Origin: Candidatus Poseidoniales archaeon | GTDB lineage: Archaea; Thermoplasmatota; Poseidoniia; Poseidoniales; Poseidoniaceae | DNA: 58,050 bases | NCBI GenBank assembly: GCA_003602575.1 | Contig: QQRY01000036.1 | Coordinates: forward strand, 1 to 58,050 | Reading direction: 5' to 3' | Part shown: positions 14,759-22,485 of the stretch, in pieces | How positions within the stretch are numbered: position 1 is the stretch's first letter | How the letters are laid out: each line of letters opens with the position of its first letter | Translations under genes and position numbers: made by a program | Notes under the pieces: model-generated | Database searches by the model: none | Told to the model about the DNA's origin: nothing | The model's input: the letters and a program-made list of their open reading frames with translations, nothing else

Positions 14759-16603
14759 TTGAAGGATAACCCCGAACCTCTTACTTTCATGCGAAGGGGG
14801 GGAGCGGCACTAGTCCTTGGACTGATTCTGATTTCATCCATGCTATCGAACATTGATTTTGAGCAGGAAAGTTATTCTGAATTGGAAGAAAATGATACTT
14901 TATTTTCTAACTCAGATGTTACAATTACCTATTCGAATGGGCCTAGTTCTGGACAGAGCGTGACTGGAATGTACACCGTTTCTTTCACATTGGGGGGTAC
15001 CGCTACTGTTTCTTCAATCTTAGTAGAGATCTCTGATGGCACTACTTGGACCACTGTAACCAACTTAACATCCTCACCATGGCTGACATATCTCGACTCA
15101 ACAAGTTATTCTAATGGAACATATAACCTTAGAGCAACTGCTTATGACTCTACTAACCAAGAAGATGTGGTACAAATTTCTGATTCTTTCACGATAGATA
15201 ATCAGGTACCTGAAATTACAATTTTTACTGTTTTGAATCCTGTAACTGGAAGTGGAGATTCTGCAAATGACAGGGCGTGGTTCGATATTGATGCTACCGG
15301 TACCTTGGAATTTAGATGGGGTGTTAATGATGATGACTTACTTCGTGCCAGTTTGGTAAATGTACCTGGCCCTAGCACACCGCCTAATGATGGCCCTGGT
15401 TCAATTTCTTACGGCTGGGACTGGGCTTCAGGAAATATGCAAGAGGGTACTTGGAATCCTAGAATAACTGTTTATGACAACTCTGGGCTGACTGCAACTG
15501 AAACTATTTTTATTGGAATCGATAGAACTGGACCTAGCCTAGGAACTATTACTGTAGGAGATGGTTCGGGGTGGTACGACACCTCTACTGTTACAATTTC
15601 TGGCCTAATCACTTCGGCTAATGATGGACAGGGTTCTGGGGTTGACTATGCTGAAATAAGTACTGATGGCTTAACTTGGAGTTCTACAACCTCTGATAGT
15701 TTCGACCTCACATTGCCTGAAGGCACAAATTCTGTCTCGGTGCGAGCTGTTGATAAAATTGGTAATGTCGGTCCAGACACTCAACTAAGTATCCAAATCG
15801 ATACTACTAATCCTGAAGAAATTGGATGGACTGTCGAACAGATTACAACTGATAGAATTGGAACTGTGCCAATTGAATTTTCAGCATTTGATTCAACCTC
15901 TGGAATCGATGCTGTTGCATCATTTATCGAATATGGTTTTGACTCAAATGGAGTAGGACAAACCCCCGACCTTTCAGGAAGTTGGCAGCCTATTTCTTCA
16001 CCTGGATTAAGCGGTGTTGTAGCGCAATCTAGTTGGTCGACAAAATCTAGACAATACTTGATGTTAAGAGCTCATGTTGTTGACTTAGCGGGAAATTCTA
16101 TCACAACTTCTCCAGCCTCATATCAGATACTCCCTAGCCTAGATCTTTACTGGAATACTAGTGAAACCAATTTAGATAGATTGATTGTGAAACCGGGAGA
16201 AAAAACTGGAAATGTGACCATAACCAGCCTTCTGGAGACTAGTGAAAGTTATGGAGGTAGTGTGACAATACAACTAGAGTCTGCGCCTGCTGACCGCACT
16301 TCTTCAGTATCTTGGACAGTTTTAGAAACCAGGAATTTAAACTCAGGGAGTCTTACAGACTCTGCCGAATTACTAATCTGGAATTATACAGTTCCTGATT
16401 CAGGTCAATTTGACCTAAGGTTAGTAATCGACCCAAACAATGTGATTGATGAATTTGATGAATCGAACAATAAGAACCACATGGTGGTAACTGGTGCTAC
16501 GATTAGTAGCATTATTGATGCCCCCTCATTTGCACCGTCGATAATGCTTATTCTAATCACTTCATTTGCTATCTCGTTCATCATTAATAGGCCAAGAGAT
16601 TGA
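14759..16603 (+). CDS. Ig-like surface protein with C-terminal membrane anchor
   Basis: A 614-residue exported protein. The signal peptide is around residues 11-30 (MRRGGAALVLGLILISSM). Several Ig/cadherin-like beta repeats follow, including two with D-x-T-x-P/GP openings typical of bacterial Ig-like domains. A CARDB-like domain with the signature IDPNNVIDEFDESNNKN lies near 560-580, and a C-terminal helix of about 20 residues is followed by a short basic tail (NRPRD). There is no cytoplasmic zinc ribbon, unlike its neighbour. The start is uncertain. TTG at 14759 has AAGGGGAG four bases upstream; ATG at 14789 lacks a Shine-Dalgarno but begins right at the signal peptide. It is divergent from the 933-residue protein. 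The gene for a KH protein begins 26 bases after its stop. It is likely a surface or adhesion-type protein. Confidence 0.75.
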   Translation: MKDNPEPLTFMRRGGAALVLGLILISSMLSNIDFEQESYSELEENDTLFSNSDVTITYSNGPSSGQSVTGMYTVSFTLGGTATVSSILVEISDGTTWTTVTNLTSSPWLTYLDSTSYSNGTYNLRATAYDSTNQEDVVQISDSFTIDNQVPEITIFTVLNPVTGSGDSANDRAWFDIDATGTLEFRWGVNDDDLLRASLVNVPGPSTPPNDGPGSISYGWDWASGNMQEGTWNPRITVYDNSGLTATETIFIGIDRTGPSLGTITVGDGSGWYDTSTVTISGLITSANDGQGSGVDYAEISTDGLTWSSTTSDSFDLTLPEGTNSVSVRAVDKIGNVGPDTQLSIQIDTTNPEEIGWTVEQITTDRIGTVPIEFSAFDSTSGIDAVASFIEYGFDSNGVGQTPDLSGSWQPISSPGLSGVVAQSSWSTKSRQYLMLRAHVVDLAGNSITTSPASYQILPSLDLYWNTSETNLDRLIVKPGEKTGNVTITSLLETSESYGGSVTIQLESAPADRTSSVSWTVLETRNLNSGSLTDSAELLIWNYTVPDSGQFDLRLVIDPNNVIDEFDESNNKNHMVVTGATISSIIDAPSFAPSIMLILITSFAISFIINRPRD

Positions 16604-16628
16604 AAAGAGAAGGGTGGCAGGACAGGTC

Positions 16629-17372
16629 ATGCGCCAAGCACTTCCTAGGGTACCCAAAGACAGAATCGCTGTCTTGATTGGTGCTAAAGGAGTGACAGCA
16701 AAATCCCTTAGAAATTCTGCTGGCTGCAGGGAATTAAATATCGATTCTGTAACAGGAGAAGTCGAAGTAGTATGGGGCGAAGCAGGGTCTTATGACCCTG
16801 TCAAAGCCATGAAACTACCAAATGTAATCAAAGCAATTGGCAGGGGAATGGCTCCAAAAGCTGCGTTACGATTATTTGATGACCAGCATTTTTTTGAAAT
16901 GGTGGATTTGAGAGATTTTGTTGGAAAGCGTTCCAATCAACAACGTAGAATCCGTTCTAGAATTATTGGTAGCCAAGGAAAAATTAGAAAACTGATCGAA
17001 AATTTAACCGATACTGAAATTACAATCTATAAGTCAACAGTGGTAATCATTGGTGAAGAAGAAGGCCTTTTTGCTGCCCAACAGGCAATTGAAATGCTGG
17101 CTGGAGGGGCAGAACATGGTTCTGTACTCAACTATTTAGAAAAGGATAGACGAAGAACTAAACTATCCAACCGGTCTCTAGAATCAATTGAACTCAAAGA
17201 CGACCCTACCACAAATGTTGGTTTTGAACATCTTGTTCCAGGGCTATCTGAAATTAGTGATAGGCGTTCAAGAAGAATGAAAGCCTCACAAGTTGACCCT
17301 GCTGATGAAGAAGCGGTTGAAGAAATGATGGAATTATCTGAAGATGAAGAAATAAGTTGGGAAGAAGAATAA
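16629..17372 (+). CDS. Archaeal KH-domain ribosome-biogenesis protein (Dim2/Pno1-like)
   Basis: A 247-residue RNA-binding protein with two KH domains. The first begins VPKDRIAVLIGAKGVTAKSL and the second reads RSRIIGSQGKIRKLIENL, both with the GxxG loop. This is the architecture of archaeal Dim2/Pno1-like (Krr1-type) proteins, which act in small-subunit rRNA maturation together with Rio kinases. The C-terminus is an extra acidic tail of about 30 residues rich in E and D. The ATG at 16629 is preferred because upstream in-frame codons run into the previous gene; a GTG at 16614 with AGAGAAGG upstream is an alternative. It converges with rio1, with two bases between stops, which fits the known functional link. 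Confidence 0.88.
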   Translation: MRQALPRVPKDRIAVLIGAKGVTAKSLRNSAGCRELNIDSVTGEVEVVWGEAGSYDPVKAMKLPNVIKAIGRGMAPKAALRLFDDQHFFEMVDLRDFVGKRSNQQRRIRSRIIGSQGKIRKLIENLTDTEITIYKSTVVIIGEEEGLFAAQQAIEMLAGGAEHGSVLNYLEKDRRRTKLSNRSLESIELKDDPTTNVGFEHLVPGLSEISDRRSRRMKASQVDPADEEAVEEMMELSEDEEISWEEE

Positions 17373-17374
17373 TC

Positions 17375-18373
17375 TCAATCAATAGATACTTCTTCTACAT
17401 GACTTAGATCCATGTTTAATACATCGTACATCGCTTCTGCTAAATCGACATCCAAGTTATTTTTTTGACCCCACTCAACCAATCTAGTAACATCCCTAAC
17501 AAGGAAATCTTGTGCTTTGGGATGTGATTGTATTACTGCTTGTCCAACATCGATTACCACTGGCTTATCTTCATCATTCCACAGTATGTTAAATGGTGAA
17601 AAATCACCGTGTACTAAGTTTGCTTTCTGCCATGAAACCGCTAAAAATTGAAGCAATTCATCATACACTGGTTGTGGGTCTTCGACCTTGACTTCCCGAA
17701 GTTTCGGGAAAGGAGAGGTTTCATCACCCAAGTAATCCATCACTAGGACATTCTTGTGTAATCCTAGTGGCTTAGGAACTCTAAGCCCCCATTTAGCTAG
17801 TCGAGTAAGATTTCTTTGCTCTTTACGAACCCAGATATCAACCAAATCTCTGTGCCTACGTCTAAGTCCAGTAAATCTAGGGTCACCTTCTATGTATTGC
17901 ATAAGGTTCTTGAAAACTGCATTTGATGTGTGGAAAATTTTGACTGCTACTGGATTTCCATCGATATCTGTCCCATGAAATACGTGCGCTTCCTTTCCTC
18001 TTGCTACTGGGAAATCCAAAGTATCAATGATACCATTCTTCATCAATTTATACAATGACATCAGAGTCAATCTATCAAAGACTTGGTCGAATACTCTCCT
18101 ATCAACCCATTCAAAGGGACCTTTTCCCATAGCACCTTGGATTTTATCTTCTATATTCCTAAACATTGTTTTGTATCGCTTTTCTTTCATCCAAGAATAT
18201 TTTCCGGATGTATTTTCTAAAGTATCTATAAATTTACTTTCTTCAAAACGAGAAAATTCAGCATCCTTTTGATGTTCTGAATTTTTGAACTTGGACTTTT
18301 TACGACGGCGACGATTCTTATTGGTGGCGAGTTCATCCCAATCTTCGTCTAAATCTTTCATTTGACCACCCAT
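17375..18373 (-). CDS. rio1: RIO1-type serine/threonine protein kinase/ATPase
   Basis: A 332-residue Rio1 family protein. A basic N-terminal extension (RRRRKK near 21-26) precedes the RIO domain. Visible motifs are the flexible loop region ARGKEAHVF (about 124-132), catalytic Lys145 in VAVKIF, HGDFSPFNIL with catalytic Asp257 and Asn262, and the metal-binding IDVGQ with Asp275. Length is slightly above the archaeal average because of the N-terminal tail. Rio1 acts in the last cytoplasmic steps of 40S/30S maturation and release of assembly factors such as Pno1/Dim2. It follows the aIF1A gene by 14 bases on the same strand, so the two are likely co-transcribed, and it faces the KH-protein gene. 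Confidence 0.94.
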   Translation of the reverse strand: MGGQMKDLDEDWDELATNKNRRRRKKSKFKNSEHQKDAEFSRFEESKFIDTLENTSGKYSWMKEKRYKTMFRNIEDKIQGAMGKGPFEWVDRRVFDQVFDRLTLMSLYKLMKNGIIDTLDFPVARGKEAHVFHGTDIDGNPVAVKIFHTSNAVFKNLMQYIEGDPRFTGLRRRHRDLVDIWVRKEQRNLTRLAKWGLRVPKPLGLHKNVLVMDYLGDETSPFPKLREVKVEDPQPVYDELLQFLAVSWQKANLVHGDFSPFNILWNDEDKPVVIDVGQAVIQSHPKAQDFLVRDVTRLVEWGQKNNLDVDLAEAMYDVLNMDLSHVEEVSID

Positions 18374-18387
18374 AAGGCCAATAAATC

Positions 18388-19062
18388 CTAACCAAATAGT
18401 GAGTCGATATCGATGTCATCATCGTCATCTTCTTCGTCATCTTCCTCAGTTGCAGGATATTCTTCTACAGCCTCGAATTCTTCTTCTGGCTCTTCCTTTG
18501 GTTCTTCTGGCTCTTCTTCAGAAACCTCTTCTTGAGAGTTTGAATCTTCATCTTCTTCACTGTCTCCAAACAGATCATCATCATCGTCATCATCTGGAGT
18601 GTCTGCCTCCCCAAATAAGTCATCATCATCATCGTCATCTACAGTTCCAAATAGATCGTCGTGTTCATCATCATCATCATGAGTGACATTCATGCCAAAT
18701 ACATCGACATCATCTGGTAGAACTCCTTTACGCGATAAGTACATTGCTTGAGTTTTGGTATATCTGTGTTTGACATCTGCTTTCGAGTCTTGGAAATCCC
18801 AAGGCCAAACAATGATCAAATCACCTTCTCTGACCCATTGTCTTCTTCGCATCTTACCTGGAATTCTAGCCAACCTTGTCTCTCCATCTTCACAAAGAAT
18901 TGTTACTCTTCGACCACCAAGAATTTGCTCTGCCAAAGCGAACATTTCGTTTATCTTCCGATTTGGCATTTTGACACGAATCTTACCTGAAGAACCATCC
19001 TCTGGATTCTCTAGACGGGCTAATTCTTCCACGTCTACTTTTTCTTCACGTCTTCGACCCAC
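18388..19062 (-). CDS. eif1A: Translation initiation factor aIF1A with long acidic LFG-repeat tail
   Basis: A 224-residue protein. Residues 1-110 are a normal aIF1A: a short basic N-terminus, then an S1/OB-fold with GKIRVKMPNRKINEMFALAEQ-type start, CEDGETRLARIPGKMRRRQWVREGDLIIV, and the helix ending near 110. Archaeal aIF1A usually stops there. Here residues 115-224 form an acidic, disordered-looking tail of D/E runs. It has four L-F-G motifs at 137-139, 149-151, 164-166 and the very C-terminus 222-224, three of them as DDLFG. Eukaryotic eIF1A also has an acidic C-terminal tail that contacts eIF5B, so convergence or homology is possible. The start codon is GTG with GTGAG upstream. It lies upstream of rio1 in the same direction. 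Core identity is certain; the tail function is unknown. Confidence 0.93.
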   Translation of the reverse strand: MGRRREEKVDVEELARLENPEDGSSGKIRVKMPNRKINEMFALAEQILGGRRVTILCEDGETRLARIPGKMRRRQWVREGDLIIVWPWDFQDSKADVKHRYTKTQAMYLSRKGVLPDDVDVFGMNVTHDDDDEHDDLFGTVDDDDDDDLFGEADTPDDDDDDDLFGDSEEDEDSNSQEEVSEEEPEEPKEEPEEEFEAVEEYPATEEDDEEDDDDDIDIDSLFG

Positions 19063-19127
19063 AATGTCTCACTAATATGGGCTGATAGTCAACCCTTATT
19101 GAAGGCATCACCCGTTTAAGTGAAATT

Positions 19128-20855
19128 TTATGCCCAATTATAATTGAAACTTTGTGCTGCAATTTCGCATATCTCAAGGATTTTATCGCCTGCAACGCCC
19201 ATGAATACGGTCGCTAGTAAACAAGCTAGAATTGCAAATCTAACTTGCCATCCTGCTGGAAGAGGTCCTGTTTTCCCTTCTTCAGGCTCCTCAAAGAACA
19301 TTACAACTCCAATTCTTAGATAGTAGTAAACTGAGATTGCTGAATTAATTACCATAGCTAATGCTAGCCACCAAACCCAATGAACATCAGATAATCCAAG
19401 TTCACTACCTGTTGCTAATGCCTCACTCATGTCACCAAGAGCAACCTTCACAATTCCCATAATAACCAGTAATTTAGACATAAATCCTGCCAATGGAGGA
19501 ACACCTGCTAAAGATATCATGAAGATAAACATGGCAACTGCAAGGAATGGTTCTCTCTTAGCAAGTCCGCCAAGAGAGGACAATCTCGAACCTCCGCCTT
19601 CTGATTCAAGAACAGATAATACTAGGAATGCTCCCAACTTGAATGCGACTAATACCATCAAGTGGAACATTAATGCTGTCAAAACAACTACTGCTGCTTC
19701 ACCTGGATCTCCTGATAATGTGCTATCCCAGTTCCACGCACCAATAGCGGTAATCGCTGCAAGCATGTAACCTGCATGGGCTACAGAAGAGTAAGCAAGC
19801 ATTCTCTTTGGATTGGTACTGCCTAGAGCCGCTAAGTTACCCCAAGTCATGGTGATAACAGATAATAATCCAAGGCATACTAGCCAAACAGTTCCCTCTT
19901 CGCTCGATTCTGGTGCGGCAACTATCAATAAAATTCTCAAAAGACCAACTATACCCATTGCCTTACTTGCCGTGGCAAGAACACCTGCAACAGGACTGCT
20001 TGCGCCTGAATAAGCATCCGGTGCTGCAAAGTGGAATGGTGCTGCACTAACCTTGAAGCCAAACCCTACCAGAACAAAACCGATACCAATCATTGGAAGT
20101 GCATCGCTTCCTGATAGAACAAACATTTCTGCTAGAACGTCTAATTGTAGAGAACCTGCCCAGAGATACAACATAGATAATCCATAAAGGCCGACGCCTG
20201 AGGCAACTGAACCAACAATGAAATATTTCATTCCAGCCTCGGTTCCAGCCTTGGATTCCTTGAAGAAGGCAACGAGGACATAGGTTGAGAAAGATGCTAA
20301 CTCAAGTCCGATGAATAATACAAATAAGTCTTGAGCGAGTGCGACAATGGACATTCCAAGAGCACATGTAATCATCAAAATATAGAAATCGCCTTGTCTC
20401 CTATTGTTGTATAATTCTTCTGTGGAAACTCTAGCACCTATACCCTTGACATCCAGTCTATTCATGCTAGCGAATGCTGCTAAAGTCAAAGCACCAAAGA
20501 ATATCAGTTCAAAGACTCTGCTAAATGCATTAATCATGAGAATCTGAGTGCCTCCTTCGCTAACAATAGCAGTTCTTTCAACTCCATCTTGGAATGATAG
20601 AATAGTCATAACAAACGATGCGCCAATAGTAATCACGGCTATCCAAGAAGGTAATCTAGGATCACTAGTCAATTTGAATCTCTTACCACCTAATAACCAA
20701 GGTATTCTAGTCTGAGTCCCAGGTATTCTGAATTTCCCATCACCGAGATTAGGTACGATAATCAGTAGAATTAAACCAGCAAACAAAATTAATTCTGGAC
20801 AAAGTGCGGAAATGAAACCTTCTCCAAATGGTTCAACTGTTTTCAGATTTGACAT
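19128..20855 (-). CDS. nuoN: Complex I subunit N (NuoN/FpoN)
   Basis: A 575-residue antiporter-like proton-pumping subunit of complex I, with about 14 hydrophobic helices. The core motif GFKVSAAPFHFAAPDAYSGA carries the conserved Lys and the PFHxWxPDAY-type segment of NuoN; here the Trp is replaced by Ala. The ATG at 20855 is chosen because GGGAGGTG lies just upstream and the nuoM stop ends one base before it (TGATATG). The upstream in-frame codon at 20879 would place this Shine-Dalgarno inside the gene. It is the last gene of the operon. Confidence 0.95.
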   Translation of the reverse strand: MSNLKTVEPFGEGFISALCPELILFAGLILLIIVPNLGDGKFRIPGTQTRIPWLLGGKRFKLTSDPRLPSWIAVITIGASFVMTILSFQDGVERTAIVSEGGTQILMINAFSRVFELIFFGALTLAAFASMNRLDVKGIGARVSTEELYNNRRQGDFYILMITCALGMSIVALAQDLFVLFIGLELASFSTYVLVAFFKESKAGTEAGMKYFIVGSVASGVGLYGLSMLYLWAGSLQLDVLAEMFVLSGSDALPMIGIGFVLVGFGFKVSAAPFHFAAPDAYSGASSPVAGVLATASKAMGIVGLLRILLIVAAPESSEEGTVWLVCLGLLSVITMTWGNLAALGSTNPKRMLAYSSVAHAGYMLAAITAIGAWNWDSTLSGDPGEAAVVVLTALMFHLMVLVAFKLGAFLVLSVLESEGGGSRLSSLGGLAKREPFLAVAMFIFMISLAGVPPLAGFMSKLLVIMGIVKVALGDMSEALATGSELGLSDVHWVWWLALAMVINSAISVYYYLRIGVVMFFEEPEEGKTGPLPAGWQVRFAILACLLATVFMGVAGDKILEICEIAAQSFNYNWA

Positions 20856-20856
20856 A

Positions 20857-22485
20857 TCAGGCACCTCCCTTTCCGACAAATAATATCAAGCCATTGAAAA
20901 TTTGTTTTGTCCAATCATCCATCATGTCTAAAGCAATCCAAGGCATAATACCAAATAGAATTGTGAAGAAAGCCAAAATCAACATTGCGAACTTTTCTGG
21001 ATTAGAAATATCTGGAATAATTTTGCCTACCATATTAGCTGGAGGTTGTGTTTCATCTCCACCTTCGAAAATTGTCCTTTGCATAGACCATAGGTAATAT
21101 GCCGCTGTTAGTGCAAGAACCAATGCTGGACCAACCATCCACCAGATACTCCATCCATCTAGAGAAATCATATGCCACAAAGCGATAAGCATCATAATTT
21201 CTGCAACGAAACCGGCAAGTAGAGGAAGTCCCAAAGAAGCCATCCAAGCAAACATCATTGAGGTTGCAAGCCATGGTGAATGCTTTGCCATTCCGCGCAT
21301 TGCTCCAATTTCCATGCTATGGTAATGATGTTTGAATGCACCACAAACAGCGAATAGCATTGGACTGATAATACCGTGAGCGAACATCATGAATAGTGCA
21401 GCTGCCCAACCCATAGGTTGCATTGTAGCAATACCAATTAGAATTACACCCATGTGAGAAACCGATGAGTAAGCAACCATTTTCTTCAAGTTAGTTTGAC
21501 CCAAACACACAATTGCACCCCATACAAGAGATACCATTCCAATAATCATCAATGCTAGTTGGAAATGATATAGCGCATGAGGGAATAGACTTAGTGGCAA
21601 TCTAAACATTCCATATGCACCCATCTTCAGCATTACACCTGCTAGAAGCATTGAACCACCAGTTGGTGCTTGAACGTGAGCATCAGGCAGCCAAGTGTGG
21701 AATGGAACTGCCGGAAGTTTCACCAAGAATCCAATCATCAACATTACGAATAAGATATTCTGCATTGTCTTGCCAAGGAACCAATTATCACCGACATTTG
21801 CAGTTCTTGCCGTATCGATCAATTCAGGAATCGAGAAACTACGACCAGTCATAGACCCAGCGGAAGCCAAAGTGTTTGGCTCTTGTAAGAAGTATAGAGT
21901 AATTAGACCTAGAAGCATTACTACAGATGCAGTAAATGTATAGATGAAGAATTTCTGTGCAGCATACTTTCTATCTGCTCCACCCCACTTTAGAATCAAG
22001 AAGAACATTGGAATTAGGGTTAATTCCCAGAATACATAGAACATAAACAGATCCAAAGATACGAAGACACCGATTAAAGCCCCACCCATCATCAATAGCA
22101 GAGGGAAGTATGTGGCACCATACTTTTCATTCCAAGTTGCAATCATTGTCACTGGTAGTAAGAATGTAGTCAACCAAACCATTGGGAAAGATAGAGCATC
22201 TAATCCAACTGTCCAATTGATTCCAAGCGAGTCGATCCAAGCATAACTTACAAAGTACTCATAATCATTGAACTCGATGTCCATCCAAGAAACTTCTCCG
22301 AAGTACTTGAAGAACATTCCAGTTGTCAAAACAAAAAGCAGTAGTGAGAAAACAAAACAAGCCATTCTAATTGGCTTAACTAATCCATCACGTACTCTTG
22401 GTGATGCATTGGAAACAAAGGCTAGTAAAATCATACTGCTTATCAGTGGGAAAGCCACCAGTGGAATCGAAATCCAATCATTCAA
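20857..22485 (-). CDS. nuoM: Complex I subunit M (NuoM/FpoM)
   Basis: A 542-residue antiporter-like membrane subunit of complex I. Signature segments include VSLDLFMFYVFWELTLIPMFFLI with the key Glu, LPAVPFHTWLPDAHVQAPTGGSMLLAGVMLKMGAYG (shown here only as the family hallmark, residues about 245-280), and KKMVAYSSVSHMG. Length is normal. The start is TTG at 22485, which directly follows the nuoL stop (TGATTG). It has GGGGTGG upstream, and no better Met exists before the first helix. It is co-transcribed with nuoL and nuoN. Confidence 0.95.
   Translation of the reverse strand: MNDWISIPLVAFPLISSMILLAFVSNASPRVRDGLVKPIRMACFVFSLLLFVLTTGMFFKYFGEVSWMDIEFNDYEYFVSYAWIDSLGINWTVGLDALSFPMVWLTTFLLPVTMIATWNEKYGATYFPLLLMMGGALIGVFVSLDLFMFYVFWELTLIPMFFLILKWGGADRKYAAQKFFIYTFTASVVMLLGLITLYFLQEPNTLASAGSMTGRSFSIPELIDTARTANVGDNWFLGKTMQNILFVMLMIGFLVKLPAVPFHTWLPDAHVQAPTGGSMLLAGVMLKMGAYGMFRLPLSLFPHALYHFQLALMIIGMVSLVWGAIVCLGQTNLKKMVAYSSVSHMGVILIGIATMQPMGWAAALFMMFAHGIISPMLFAVCGAFKHHYHSMEIGAMRGMAKHSPWLATSMMFAWMASLGLPLLAGFVAEIMMLIALWHMISLDGWSIWWMVGPALVLALTAAYYLWSMQRTIFEGGDETQPPANMVGKIIPDISNPEKFAMLILAFFTILFGIMPWIALDMMDDWTKQIFNGLILFVGKGGA

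Noticed and set aside
18399-18686. Plus-strand His-rich reading frame
   Set aside because: It is the antisense of the Asp/Glu codon runs in the aIF1A tail (GAT/GAC read as ATC/GTC or His codons), not a gene.
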